From Neospora caninum Liverpool (lineage: Eukaryota > Apicomplexa > Conoidasida > Eucoccidiorida > Sarcocystidae): a stretch of 64,000 nucleotides of DNA. The notes beneath the pieces were generated by a model. It ran no database searches. It was not told the origin of the DNA and was given only the letters and a program-made list of their open reading frames with translations. Made by a program: the position numbers and the translations under genes. Shown piece by piece: positions 41,501 to 56,300 of this stretch (positions within the stretch are counted from its first letter, which is position 1; each line of letters starts with the position of its first letter). Location of the stretch: NCBI RefSeq assembly GCF_000208865.1, contig NC_018388.1, forward strand, positions 1,116,001-1,180,000, written 5' to 3'.

Positions 41501-41617
41501 GAGAGGCAACGACAGCCTGCCACTTCCGTGGCGGCTGTCTGACCCCGCTTCATATCTTTTTCATTTCTAGAGTTTTTCAATACGGGCGTTGATGTCTTGA
41601 TCTGTTAGAAGACCGAG
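35553..41617. other. Gene-poor region between divergent genes
   Basis: The 905-residue gene (-) and the GCC gene (+) diverge from this 6-kb stretch, so both promoters should lie in it. The left edge is purine-rich on the + strand, matching a leader for the minus-strand gene. The right edge (about 41290-41617) is pyrimidine-rich, matching a leader for the GCC gene. From about 36.3 to 40.8 kb stop codons are dense in all frames and composition is more A/T-rich than in the coding blocks. No frame has a domain. I see no tRNA or rRNA gene. Noncoding RNA or fragments of organellar origin are possible but not shown. Confidence 0.5.
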
Positions 41618-44600
41618 ATGGGGGCTGCTGTGGACGACGGCAAGGCCCCGCCCCAGCAAAGGGGAAATTCTCACACCGGCCGAAAGTCCGCAAACACCTG
41701 CGAGCCGCTACCCTTTTGGAGGAACCGCCGACGGCACTCTACGCGTTTGGGTTTTTTCCAGGTGCAATGTAACGTCAAAACGGTATTCTCTCTTGGCTAC
41801 TTCCTGTACTTGTCAACTTTTTGCGAACCGATTTTGTGTACTGTCGCCCCAGAGGCATCAAGCACTCGACACCATATCTCTGCGGCTGACACGAGCGAAA
41901 TTGCCGAGCCAACTAGCCCCAGTAAAAATCCAAGTCAGAACTCAAAACGCTCTTCCGCCGTCCTAGTAGGAACAGAAGGACTGGAGAATGCTCTCGGCGA
42001 GGAAAAGAGAAGGAGCGTTCGGTCAATCCAAGATGGGCGGGATGATTTGCCTAACCCTCACGTGGCGTTTGCAGAGACCAGCGGTGGTGGAGAAAGTTCT
42101 GGAGAACAAGGGGAGGCCAGAGGAGTCCGCAAGAAAAGCTGGGGGCAAGACTCAGATTTTCCCCGCCCTGACGCCGTGGTTCAGCAGGTCCCAGTCGGGA
42201 TAAAAGACGGTGACGAAAATTGTGAGGCGTCCACTGCAGAGGATAAACTTTTGTTTTTAAGACAACACACGCGGGGCGGCCAGCAGGTGCGCTTCCCCGT
42301 GTTGATTAGCTCGCGCTTTCTTCCTGCAGCGTTCGGCTTGAAGGTGTATAAACGGCTCAACCAGGCAAAACGCCAAGCGTCAGCTGTGGCGGAGTTGTCC
42401 ACCGCCGCTTCAGACAGTACATCTGGTGCCGGCTCTACGTCTTCATCTATTTTGCCTTCTTCTGGGGATTCGCCCGCAGCGGTTCTCCCTACCGCAGGCA
42501 AGACGCCGGCGACCGCCGGGCATGAAGACGACGAGGACACGCTGAACTCCCTTTCAGTCTTCTTTCCTCCTTCGGTTCAAGAGACAAACGGCCCGCTAGG
42601 CATCGCTGTGCGGCCACCACTGGTCACTATCTCAGGGGGTGTGACAACATTTGAAGTGCAAATTCAGCTTCAGCGGAAACCTCGAGGCCACACGGTGTAC
42701 GTCCAGATCGACTGTTATGCGCTCTCTCCAGAAAAGCTGACTCGTTCACCACTAGGAAAGCAAACGAAGGAACGCGGGACCCCTTCGTCCGAGGATCAGT
42801 TTGACAGGCGTTTGCGTTATGGTGTTTCGGAGACCGATATGGAAAGCCACGATGCAGCTCGTGGGGCTGTATCGCTCAGAAGTACTGGCGCCTCCGAGGA
42901 AGAACTCGCAGCTGCCTCGCAGGAGCCTTTGGTGTCCGTGCGAGAAGAAATTAAGCGGCATGCGTGGAAACAGAGACACTGGAGAACGATCCCCATGAAA
43001 CAAGCGGAAAACGGGAGGTGCTATGTCTCTGGCGGTTCGTCCGACCCAGACGAGAAAGTTGTTGTGAAACGAGGGAAAGTCATTCAGCTGTTCAGCCTTA
43101 CCAGAGCATCACCTCCGTACTCAGGAACGGAAGCGGGAGACAAAAGAACGTACCGGCCTGCCAGCGCCGCGGACGATGACACACGGTTCCCCTCTCCACC
43201 GACGACGCCTAGTTTGAGCGGGGGCGAAAAACCCTGGTGGAAGCTCTCAAAGGAATTTCCAGTCAATGTTTTCGTTCCACCGCACAATCGGAAGCAGTAA
43301 GCGTTCCCCGGAAACCAGTGACGGGACGTCCGCCTCAAGAACACTCCCACAGAAATCCACATGCTCTCACCACGCAAATCCGAGCCGTTGTGCTGGGTCC
43401 AAATATCTACGTTCGCTGACCCGCACGACCGGCAAAGGCAAACACGTACAGTTTTCACACACGATCGGCAGTAAGGGGGCGAGAACGCAACATAGAGACA
43501 GGATCTTGCGTGGTCCTTCCACAGACCCTCTTTCGCGTGTTTGTACAGCGTGCATAGGTGCTGAGATACCCAATCTGCAGGAAGAGTCTACCTGTAAAAG
43601 GATGCGCTTGGCACTCAAAGCCTCCATCGGCGTTGCCCTATGTGTAGAACACAGATGCACAAAGGTTGACGACGAACGGCAGGTGGCCGGATCCCAAGGG
43701 GCTCTAGATATCCATAGGATTTTTGCACATGACTGGAGGCAAGCGAACAACCAGAAACACTCGTGACAAGCACGCAACCACAAGAGCCATTGTCCTGTCT
43801 TTCTTGAGTTCAATAAGCCGTGGCCTCGCGGCGCTACGTGGTTCCCTACCCTTTTGTACGAGAACCACGCCTAAACAACTTGGAAATTCAGATAGACGTG
43901 GGCGGTGTGTCTGGGTTCATCACAGTACTTCAAATGACGAAGGTGTACGATACTTGCACAAGCTAGACGATAAACGGCCTTTGAGTCGTAAAATCCTTTG
44001 GATGGCTCTCGACTGTTCCTCGTCGTTTAAACGCAGGTGCGGATGCCTGTGAAAAGGCGGAGACACGCCAACACGAGGTGCGCGACTAACTGGCTGTTCC
44101 GCAGCATTTCGCCTTTCTTTTCTACAGGAAATGCCAGCCCGGCACTGTGCGCGCCCTGGCCGGCACGGCGTGCCTTCCGTGCATGCCGGGATTCAGATGC
44201 CCGAATGAGAAGAACTACGAAACATGTGCATTTCCCATGTGGTCCCCTGAGGGATCGCCGACGTGCTTCCTCCCTGGTCCTCACACCAACTCCATGGGTG
44301 TCGGCTCTGCGCCTATTCTGTGTGGAGAAGGTACGCTCCACTCCATGGCGACAGGTTTTTCGAATAGCACCTCAAAGGCGCCAACGCGATCAAGTCGCGT
44401 TCTCTTTTGACGGTCTGCCGTATTCCTGGCCCACAAATAGGTGATCAGGCATGCGGTGCTTCAGCCAGTGTCGTCTTGAACAGTTCTGCCATATGACGTG
44501 CTCATGCAGAGCTATCACTATCGTTTTATATCCCTCTTCAGCTCTTTGCCGACCTCCGACTCGCTCTGCCTAGCGTGGGCCCAGACTACTGGCTTTCCTG

Positions 44601-47600
44601 CCGTCTTGCCTTCCTTGTCTTTTGCTTCCTACAGCTTCTGCCCTCCCGTATCTTTGCTTCTGGTTCTCTCTCCATCATGGGCATCTCGCCCCATGGTCCT
44701 CCGTCTCGCCGTGGGCACATGCTATCATGCTATTTGGTCCCGTTTGGCGCTTGTCGTCTCCCCGCTGTGTGCCCAGGTACTGTGTCTACCGAGTCGTCGG
44801 CCAAGTGCATGCTGTGTCCAGTAAATCACCAGTGCGTTGTCAACAGAGTCGGAATTGAAACCCCGTGTCCGAAAAACACATTTTCGGACCCTGGGGAAGC
44901 CCACTGTCGGTACTGTCCAAAAAACCACGACTGCACGAAAGGCGTCATCCAGCCCTGTCCGTTTGGGCAAGTCTCCGACTCCGCTGGCACAGGGTGCGTC
45001 GATGTCGCTGACGGAGCGTTTCTCGATCCTGATTCGAAAAGAAAGATCACTCTGCCAGCGACATATGCGAATGACGGAACGGGAAAGAGCTTCACGTGGC
45101 TGTACGTGACCAAGGCGTTCAAGGGCTGGGTCCCAGGTATCGGTGGAGCCTCTTCCCGCGGAAAGGTTCCGTGCCCTCCCATGGCGCTCTGCACCGCCGG
45201 ATGGTATAAACTCGGAGCCCTGTAGGTCACGTTATGATACCAAGCAGAACAGACTGAAAAAACCGAGGCCGAAAACGCCAGATTCTGGCGTTTTCGACGT
45301 GGTCTGAGACACACATTGATCCGCCTGGACACACGGAGACGCACACGTATCATCCTTGAGTGAGCCCGTCGATCACATTTGCCGCCTACCCGACGCGTAT
45401 GGTGTCGCAGCGTTCGTGGAACCTGGGGTTGTCGAGTGCCTCCTCGTGCCTGAATTCGTTTCTCTCCTGGTTCGGCAACACCGCTCTGGCCTAGCGCGGG
45501 GCAAGCGAGTCCTTGCGTTCGTGCCTCCGCGCTACACACACACTCGATGGACAACACTGTGGAAGCTGAATAGCTAGCACATTCCTCTGAGAAAACACTT
45601 GGGGCCCGTCGTTTTTGGCCCGTAGCTTTGGGCTTTTCTTGGCTTCAGGTATATAAACCTACTTCCCTTGTCTGTCTTGTTCGCGCCTCTCGGTGTCTCG
45701 CGCCTGTCTTCTGCTTCTAGAAAGAATCAATGGAGCAGCTCTACGGATGTCCTCGAGCGCGGGGCTGCCGCACCGACGGGTTGGTCGAGTGTCTTTGATC
45801 AGCCGTCTACCGGGAACACGAAGCAAATGTTTGGGTACTATGGCTGGGCGAGGAACTCTCTTAGCTGGAGGGATGATGACTTTGCCTCCCCGGACAATCC
45901 CTGCCCTACGGGCTACTATTCAGACAGCAGCGTACGTGATTAAGTAAACTAAAAGGAAAAGCAGAGTTTGAATGACAGTACTCCTGGGTCAATTTCTTTG
46001 TAGTGGATTCTGGCTGGTATCAGCGGGAACAATGATCGTCTCGAGGGCCCTGGCGACATTGCCTCCTAGGGAATACAGGAGGCCTGTGCAGCGATTTGTC
46101 ACTTGCATCAGGGAACTGTGTAGAGCAGGCGCAGCGCTAGTGGGCTCACTGGGCCACGTTCCATCTTCTGCTACCGACATATTCTTATCTACTCATGCAC
46201 TTCGATACGTGGAGTGTTGCCATTGATTCACCAAATACGTATATAGATATCGTTGTACACACGTGTAATGGTGCTTTTACGTATCTATGCATAGTGCCTT
46301 TTATTCGCAACTCCTCGGACTTGACATATGTGCGTGGCGTTCCAGCTACAAAGCTGAATGAGAAATCTGAAGACGAGAAGCACTTCACTACGTACAACTC
46401 TGCCCACTTTCGCTGACTATACCAACCTTTTGGAGCTCTTGTCAATCCCAAGAGACCGTGTGTCTGCGCCGGAGTGAGAGAAGGTTTCTGTGTGTGCCGC
46501 TATACGGGCACCGAGTCAATGTTACGAAGGGCAGCGAAGGTACGTAAAGTTTGGACTGCACGCTTATCTTTGTTTTTTTGCCCAGATGACAATCAAGAAG
46601 GAGTGTGTTCTGGCAACAAAAGGTTACTGCCCGAGGGGCTCTCTCAGCGACTGCGAAAAACACGAATTCCCCGCCCTGCTCGCCAATGAAAGAGACCGCG
46701 TGCATGACGACATTTACGCTGTCCGTACGGGATACCATGCCCTTCGGTCCGTCAAAGGAAAGGAGGATCTTGTCCAGTGCAACAAAGGACACATCATCTA
46801 CGGACGAACATGCTATACAGTAAGCTCAGAGACACACAGCTCGAACGTGACGGATTTCACTTATGCTCTGTCAAAATGTATGGGTATGTCTTCGCCTTGG
46901 TTTGGAACATGGATATGTGAGTGTCCCCTTGTATGCATGCCTATATTTAGAACCACATGCCCGCCTCCATTTGCTGACATAACTAATTGCATGTTATATA
47001 TATGCATATATATATATATATATATATATGGCCGTTTCTCTCTCCTCGTATGAAGAGAGGTAGGCATAGCTGCCTTCTGTATTCGTTAGGTCCCACTTCC
47101 CCCGCCTCTCATCCACGTATCGCCCTTCAAGGACGTACATGCGTCCCTGACGAGTTCAGTGATGAGAGGGTAGTCAACACACAGAGAGCGAAACAAATAC
47201 TCGAGCGGTTCTACACGAACTGCAGACATCTACGTTACTCCATCCAAGTTACAGTGGTCTCCCCCGACGCCTGGTATCGGTCATGCTCCGCCCTGTGGTG
47301 AGGGGCTAACGACAGCAAACATCAGCCCTCACGGGAAGAAGAACAGTCGTCCACTACATGTTGGTGTCCTATCCGAGAGTTGGGGGCAATTGGATTCCCC
47401 TAGCGGAAGAGGCACCTCTTGTCCCTTTTGCACGTGAGACTGTGGAGTGACAGCTTGCTCTCCACCTGCGCGGCAACGCGTCTCTCCCGTCGCTTGCGCT
47501 TCTCGGCTCTAGGGGACACTGTTCGGCAAACCAGGGCGGCCAGGAATGATGTTCAAGTGGAAAACGTTCTTTGCAAGCTCCACAGCGACCCGGGCTGACC

Positions 47601-50600
47601 TGCTCGGAGTTTGTCCGGAGGGACACTACTGCCCCGTTCCATCTGTCGTCACAAAGGTGTCTTGCCCGGCAGGCGCAGTTTGCCCCCAGGGCACCAAGTG
47701 AGAGGCGGCAACAACCCTGGGACGAATTGCAAAGTTCCACAGAACACATGAAGCGACACTAGGTAGCAAGCGCCTTGCTGAAGCGTAGAAAAGTGTGCAG
47801 AGTGGAACTGGGGGCTGACCCGTGGTTTCGACTTCCAACAACGTCGTTTCTTCGCTTTACTTCGTTGCCCACTCTCGTCCGCCAGGCCGAACATTCCGCT
47901 AGGATAGTTGCCGCGAGAGCCCCGTGTGAAAGGGTACATAACCAAAGGAAGAAACAGTTATCCAAATCTCTTGCTTCCCGTACTCCCGGAGTGTCTAGTA
48001 TGCAACTCAACCTGCCGCTCTGGAGGGCGTGCGATGCAGCCACCCTGTCGCGTGTGTTGTGAGAGGGGAAAAGGGCCATCTCGGTCCTCATATTCAAAGA
48101 TAAGCCCGTGAGTTTTATCGCCGTATGATTTATGGAGATGAAAAGTGCCGACGCCGGTACCATCTGTACAAACAGTTTTTGTTGAAGGGACGACCAGGAG
48201 TTCTGCGTGGTTTCCTTTCAGGTGGAAGCATCAGTACCTCTGCCTCCCCGGTACATACGCACCTAATGCAGTGACAACAGAAAAAGACTGTCAGCAGTGC
48301 CCACCAGGTAAACTCGTGTTTTCACAAAAAAAAGCATGCGGGACACTCTAAACATGCAGCCACCCGAAGCGATCACACACTTTCTATGTACAAGAACTCA
48401 CTACCTGAGAGCATCCACATGTAGACAGCGCCGACCCATCTGTCGATCTCCCTGAAGAAGCACCAATACACAAATGTGTTCATGTGGGGGCAGCGCGGCA
48501 CCGTATGCCACAACGGGGGCGAAAGAACGTACATTGTGTTGGAGACAACTGTTGAGATTGGGTCATGAAGACGGATATAGCACCAGGAGAGGGTGACTGT
48601 GCCCGTTCATCATTTTGCACTGACTCGGATTCCCCTGTCTCTCTGGTTTGTCGCTTCCCCTAGGCTTTGGATGTCCCATAGGAAACGAACTGATTCCCTG
48701 TGAACTGGGCTTTTTCTGCCCGGCGGGCACGCCTCATCCGGCTGCCTACCCGTGTCCGAAGGGGACGTACGGGGCTTCAGCCGGCTTGGAGTCTCCAGAC
48801 GACTGCTCTACGTGTCCCATTGGATTCGTTTGCGACGGCGGCACCTCTCTCGCACAACCTTGTCCGAAGGGACACTACTGCCCCGCAACGGGTCTATCAA
48901 CTGCGGCGGCTGTAGCCTGCCCGAAAGGCACTTACAGCCCAGGGTCAGGAGAGCGCGACAGGCAAAACACGAAACATATCGCCCATAGGGGAGAACCAGA
49001 ATCACATCTGAGGCGCCGTGTCCAACCGCAAGCCATTAAAACCATTCATACCTCAAAGTATTTGTATATGTCCAAATGTTCTCACATCTGTATCTGTACA
49101 AATCCTCTCATATTTGTACCTGTAAAAATACTCTCATACTTGTGTATGTACCAATACTCGCCTATTTGTGTATGTACAAATGCTCTCATATATGTATATT
49201 TACAAATACTCTCATGTTTATGTTTGTACAAATACTCCCAGAAATGCCGACATTCTATCCGTAAATGTGTATGGGATTTGAGTAGTTGTTCACGAATGAA
49301 CGCACCAGTATAATGGGCGTCAAACAACAGACTAAAACGGAACAAAGCTTTCAGAAAGTGCGGTTCATATATACGTGAGAATAGCCCCAAGGATCAGTTC
49401 ACACGTATGGACAAGATGTATGTGTGTACGTAGCGCTACCCCATGGGTCTGTCTATAACATCAAACACATACACACGTTTACGCTAGTGTTTGTCCCCTG
49501 TCTCAAAATTTTAATTTCATCAGCAGTGCAGCCAAAACGGCGGCCAACTGTCTTCCTTGCCCTCTGGGATTCGCATGCGATGGCCCCGGTGCCTGGTCAA
49601 AGCGTCGATGTGCCCGCGGCACCTATTCTGGTAGGACAGCTTTGCATGCATTGAACATCGACACGCACATGCAACGAAAAGATGCATCTGCATGCACACA
49701 AAACAAAGTACCTCCCGTCTAGGCGGATACCAAACGGCGGTGTCGCAACGAAGGCTCGAACGCGTCGATTTGATCTACCCATTTTTTAGAACCCAGAAAT
49801 CATGAGAGCGCACAAGCCAACTACGGTAGCGGTGAAAAGGTCACCACTTTGTATACGTCTACGAAATTTCACACAAAAGGTAAACCACGCATCAAAAACG
49901 GAAAGGGCGTAAAGCGGTTATAGATTGGGTTGTCGTGTGTTTGAACCGCCTCGAACCAACACTATACACAAACATTCGCGATACGCCTCAGGGCCAGCGT
50001 ATAGCAGCTTCTGCCAGCTTCTCCATTCGTGCAAGTGAAGAGCGACGCCGGGTGAAGAGGGCATAAGAGCTGACCACCTTTGGTGACCGTTGCGCCTGCT
50101 GCTCAGATGAAGGAGAGGCTTCATGCCAACCCTGTCCAGGAGGTTCTTTCTGTGAAGCTGGAAGTGCCCCACAGCTCTGTCCACCTGGCACATACTCTGA
50201 TGTGGGCGCCGACAGCTGCATCTCTTGCGATGTAAAATATCAATGCGACAAGCCTGGGCTGAGCAAATATGAAGTCCTTCTTGACCGTTTCTGTCCTAGT
50301 TGTGATTCGGTAAGGATCCCTTAGAAAATCTTTATTCCCTCTATGCGTGTCTCGTTGCACCACTCTCACCCGGTTTGCTGAGCCATCTTTTGCATGGCCA
50401 GACACTCGGGCTGAGAGCTCGGGGGCTTTTACATATGACCAAACTTTCGTGCACGCACACATGTGCAATGGTCTATGGCTTGTATCGAGCGGTCTAATGT
50501 CTACAGCTATCCTGTGAAAACATGGACGGTAACAGGCAAATGTTTTCAGTACATCTATTTGCACACGCATATGTATATGTAGACCACTCTGGCCACGAAT

Positions 50601-53267
50601 TACGCGTTGCAGGAGTAGTTGTACCCCTTGGAAGAATGACCAGCAGAGTACACACACCGCGTACCCTCGTAGAAAACTGCTTTGTGGTGTCTCTGTTGAC
50701 ATTTGCATTAGATATTCTGATGACTGCCATGTGTCAATCTAGAAATGCACTAGGTGGGAAAGGTCTATGTGAAACGCCGCAGCCACCTACTAGCCCTCAA
50801 TACCATCGGCCAGCAGAGCCCGCGCCATTGTCACTCTGCCTGCGGATGACTGGTCGTCTGAACTCGAAACCTGTTAAAAAGATATCCAGCGTTTGATCGC
50901 CTCGGGTGTAGTCCTTTCTCGGTGTAGGCTCCGCAGGTTTTTGCGTGCTCATCTTCAAAACAACAGGAGTACGCCTCTTCTTTTTCTCCATTTGGTTCCG
51001 TCGCTGCAGTCTTCAGCTTCCAGCAACCCGATTACAACAGCCCCAGGAGGTTTCTGGCTCGACGCCGTGAGTCTCTATTGCTCTGAACTAGGGTCTCAAG
51101 TGCACACCCCGTTGGCCAAGTCGCCGGCACTCCGTGGTCCCCTTTCTCCCATGGCAGATGGGCTTGGCCCCGTCCACCAACCTCGGCCGTCGTTTCCCTT
51201 TCTGGCTTCTGCGTTGTCTTTAATATATTTTGCTTTCCGGTGTCTTTCCCGTTTCCTTCCTCCAGACCACTGGTTTCCTGACTCCATGCGAGCCTGGCAG
51301 CTACACTCTATCCGACGGGGCGACGTCGGCGGCGCAGTGCGTCGCCGCTCCCGCAGGCACTTATGTCTCTTATGTCGGCGCCCCAGAGATCGAGGGGAAA
51401 TGCTCGAGGGGGTATTACTGTCCTGAACGGTCGACCTCAAGAGAGCAAATGAGGTGTCCCTCCGGTAAGGAGACAAAGACGAGACGCACGGACAACGAGA
51501 GAATCTCAAAGAGCGACGACACAAACGGGTTGCTCTATGCTTCGGAGAAAACACGACGCAGGGAAAGACCAAAAACAGTTTTTAGTATGCCACACTCTAC
51601 GTCGCTGCGTTGCTGTATGAGATCCGGCTAGCGCTCTATCCAGCAACCTACCGTTCCCGTTTGTCTCCACATCTGCTCAGACAAACGATTCTCTCTGTTA
51701 ACACCTTAATATACATGTGCACCTAGACGAGTGGGCTCACATGGAGTTGTGAACAGGAGGAAAATGCACAGAGGGACGGCGTAAAGGCAAACATGCTAAT
51801 GCGCCAGGATGAAGATGCCGCATATCCTCAACTTACATTCCCATCCGGATCCACAGCTTCACTGACTGGACGTCAGCCGCGTTTCGTGTGGGTCTGTCCC
51901 TTGGTGGCGTTTTCAGGAACCTACTCCGCTTCGCCCGGAGCAGGCCGCAGCGATGAATGCGTTGCTTGCCCCGCGGGGAGTCTCTGTATCCAGCTGGCCC
52001 ACACCGACATTCGAGCGGACTGCCCTCCAGGATTCTTCTGTCCTGAGGGATCGACGTTTCTTGGGGTTCCCTGTCCTGCCGGCACATATCGAGCCGAAAG
52101 CAGAGGCACAGAGCTCGCAGATTGCTCGCCATGTCCACGTGGAAAGTATTGCCCGGAACCGGGGCTCGCCGCGCCTGCTGCCCCCTGCAGCGCTGGGTAA
52201 GGAGACAGACACACTTAACACCAGCGTGGATGCTTTCCGAGGTGTATACATAAAAGCATAAATATATATATATATATATATATCTATTCAACTCATCCCC
52301 AGGTATGGAGGCATATATGCGGACTTGCGCATACTTGCGGGAGTATGTTTAACTCACTGATATATACATGCACGTATTTCAGAAGGGAATGGGAACTCCT
52401 GGATCTCAGCATATCCCTTTGGATCCAGAGCTGGCACCGAGAAGGCTTGCGTCGTCGCCGCTAGATGCAATTTTACACGTTCGATATGGACTCGTGTATG
52501 CCAGCAGTTTGCAACCAGAGTTGTTTTCGTAATCCAGGCGGATGCAGAATGTGACTCCTGCTGTTGAGAAGCCCAGACGTTCAACACAGAAAGAATTTCT
52601 GAATGGTCGAGGCAAGGGCGTGCGTGCATGACACTCGCTTATGTTCAGAAGGAACGGCGGTTGCAGTTGCCAGAACGTATGCTGCGTCGCATTTCGTTCT
52701 GTGTGGACGGTCATCTGGAGCCATGCCTCCAGAAAGAAATGCACACTCAGGAGCCGTCTGCCGGGGGGACCGCCTTGTCCCCTCTGGGGTCAATATTCAA
52801 GCGGAAGCAAATGCTGACGAGTTAGATCCTCTGCTTCTTCGTGCAGCTACATCTGTCTCGGCGGCGCCAAAGTTCCGGCTCCCACCGACAACAAGACGGG
52901 CCAAGCCTGCCCGGCCGGGGGGTTCTGCCCCGAGGGAGCGACTGCGAATTCGCCCTGTCCGGCCGGCACCTACAACCCGCTGCCAGGGGGACGAGACGCC
53001 TCTTCTTGCATGCCCTGTCCTCAGGGCCAGTACTGTCTGGGGACGACCAGCACGACTCCAGACGGAGACTGTGAAGACGGCTACATTTGTGAAAAGGGGT
53101 CCGCCTCTCCAACAGAGGCTCCTGCCTCCCCTGGACACTACGCCGTCTTCCCTGGAGTCATCGAGAAAGAATGCAGACGAGGCACCTTCACGGAGAAATA
53201 CGCTCAATCGAAATGCACACCATGCTTGCCCGGGTAGGAGAACCATCCCGGACACGATCACACGCGA

Positions 53268-53300
<33 letters not shown>

Positions 53301-56300
53301 TTATATTCAGAGTGTTAGATGGAGATGTGTGGGCGTTTTGTCCTCACGGAGGCCCACAAGAGTTTTGTTGACATATGATCCTGTGTACCCTTGTTTACAT
53401 ATGCAACTGCATAGACCCTATTATTCATAAATATGTGTATAATATATATAGATTTGCGTATATGCTAATGGCCATGTTTTTGCATGTCTGCATTGATTTG
53501 CGTGTTGCTGAGTCTCATGCTGGATAGAGCCTTGCAAATCTCATGGGTTCCGTCTTGTTGGTTTTACCGCTTACGAAGGCGGGCAAACGGGACAAACCTA
53601 GCTACGTGTGTGATTTCCACGGGGCCAACACAGCAACGTACTCCCACAACAGGAAAAGACGCAACAGGGCGCCGCGCAGCTGACGCGGCAGACACCCGTA
53701 CACCGTCACACGTTTTCAAGGGGAACATCCGCCTGCGTTCCGCTGGCAGGTGCGTACCTGTATGTCGTGTGTGCATTTCTCTCTTCACCTCAGTGTCTTT
53801 ATCGGTCCCTGCTACACCAACCTGGTTGGCTGTCAGTATTTTTGCAGCTCGATGTTCTGGCATCCTCTCGCTCTGCGCAGCTCTATGTGGGACTTACTCT
53901 TCGCTGGGTAGCTGCTTTGTCGCCATTCCCCGTCTACATGCACAGACACACTGCATCTCGCTTCTCTCCAGAAGGGACGCCTTTGTTTGCTTTCTTCGGG
54001 TTCAGGCACTTCTGTGATACCGAGGGCATGGCCCGAGTGAAGCCTTGCCCGGCAGGGACAGTCTGTCCCCAGGGATCGATTGTCACTCTCGAGTGCCCCG
54101 TCGGGACGTACAGCCCGCTGCCACTCCGAGGCTCCATGGACGACTGCATCCCGTGCACGCCAGGATCCTACTGTTCCAAACGGCGCGCGACGCACCCGAG
54201 AGGGCCTTGTTCTCCTGGCTTCTTCTGTTCAGGGGGCGCAACGACGGACAGGCCGTTGGCGGGCAGCGGCCAAGGCGGTCCCTGTCCTGTCGGTCACTAT
54301 TGCCCAGGGGTAAGAAGGAAAGCAACAGCCGCGCTAGTTCCTTAGTCCATAAGACCGAAACGCGCAGAAAGAGAAAAGAGCTGCAAGACAAGGAACCAGA
54401 TAGTGCGAAGGATACATGCCTATTGACAAAATGTGTCTACATTGATTCATAGAGAAAGGGTTTCCGGGGAACTCGTGCGTAGTCAGGGAAGGAGCGAAGC
54501 CGAGAGACCCTCGTTGTGTTTGTGCACTTGGACGCAAGCCTGAAGGGACAAAAGCGCGAGAAACACACAGGGCCGGGTGTCTGTTCAGTTCATACGAGGG
54601 GGGGATGGCTGCGAAGAAGGCCGCCGTTCCCGAGACCTACCTCCCTCGCGGTCCCGCGTGTGTGTCGCTCTGCGTTTGCTTGTGTCAGAAAACCCAAGTG
54701 CCCACGCCCTGTCCTCCTGGCACCTACGGGGCAATGGAGGGACAGAGAGGTGTTGGCGCCTGCCTTCCCTGTCCAGGGGCGACGTTTTGCAGCCGGGCTG
54801 GCCAGTCCACGTTTGAGGGGACCTGCGCGGGAGGCTTCACGTGCCCTTCTGGGAGCATAAAACGCAAACACACTCTCTGTCCTTCTGGCTCAAAATGTCC
54901 TCCGGCCAGCCTCGCACCCACGGCGTGCCCAGATGGTACCTTCCATAAATTGCCGGATACATAAATAGCAAGTGTCTGACCAGAAAAGTACAAACGCGGG
55001 GATCTACATACACCCAAGGTTGCCCATCTGCCAGCGTCACATGTGTGTTTACGCTTGAAAATATGCACCCGACGGCACATGCGCGGTGTGCGTCTTTGTT
55101 GATCACTCTTCCCCCGTCCACACTGGCTCGTGTTGCTTGTGGATTGCACTGGTGTGCCTACGCCTGCGTGAATGCCAGTTGCTGCCTCACCAGAGAATCC
55201 CCCCCGCCCCCCCGCCGCGCCTGCCTCCCCTTTTCAGCAGCTACGGACGCTCATTTGCACACGCATTCCGTCGTTCCCCCCTGTGGTGCTCGTGCTGGGC
55301 GTGTATTGACTTCTGCGGTTGACCTCCAATGTCTTTACCCTTGTTCTCTCCACGTCCCTCTTCTCCACTTGTCTCCAGGGACGTACCAGCCGGACCACGG
55401 CCAGGAAGACTGCCTCGCCTGCCCTCCCGGCTACAACTGCCGATCCGGAAAGACGCAGTACCTCGACAGCGCCTGTCCAGCTGGAACTGTCTGTCCGGAC
55501 AGCAACACGACGGAACCGGAGCAGTGCCCTGACGGGACATACAGCGTTCATACAGCGCGGATCTACACGGAGGCTTGCATCGCCTGCCCGCCAGGCTTCA
55601 TGTGCCAGCAGAACAATGTCCAGCCTGCCACTGACGGGTCGGCGGACTGTCCCGCAGGCTACGCATGCTCCGGCGGCGTCAAAGTCGCCGGATCTGGGAT
55701 AGAAAGCGAGGGAGTGGTGAGGTGTCCGAAAGGCTTCTATTGCCCAAAAGGGACCGGCGAACCTCTGCCTTGCCCCGCGGGTAAGGACTTCTCGCCAGGA
55801 GAGGGGGTCGCCTGCTGGGCTACCGTGGGAGAGCGTCCTGGCCCAAGTGAAGAGAGAGACAGAAACAGCAGCCGATCCAGACAGACAGCCATGCACGTCC
55901 GAATTCACTCAGTGCCAGAAGAAGCTGTCTTTTACGTTGCCACGGCCGGTCCCCTCTCTCTCGCTGTTCGTTTGCGGGATCGCTCTCCTGCTTCGTGTCG
56001 TGAAGAACACGCGCCATCAACGCTGACGCTGCCCAGCGCTCACTTGGCCTCTCTTGCTCTACTGCCTCATTAGCGTGCCTTCGGCCGGCGCTGATGGGTC
56101 CCACCACGCCGCCAGCTCTCCTCGGATAAAGCGCTGATCTCCCTGTACCTCTTCCCGTTCTTTGCCGATGCGACCTTCCTCCCATTCTGCATGCAGGCCG
56201 AGTGTGTGCAACGGCTCAGCTGGGCATCGACGGGGTCCTGTGTCCCGGCGGCCGGTACTGTCCGATGCAGTCTGCGGAAGGGGAGCCTTGCCCCGCAGGG

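Noticed and set aside
49071..49252. CRISPR-like array
   Set aside because: Units are contiguous 26-mers without unique spacers, are diverged, and lie in an intron of a eukaryotic gene.
48990..49313. Open frame extending GCC exon 9 through the 26-bp repeats (Cys/Ile/Tyr-rich)
   Set aside because: The repeats are noncoding tandem units. Exon 9 joins exon 10 in phase across them and restores the Cys-Pro pattern.
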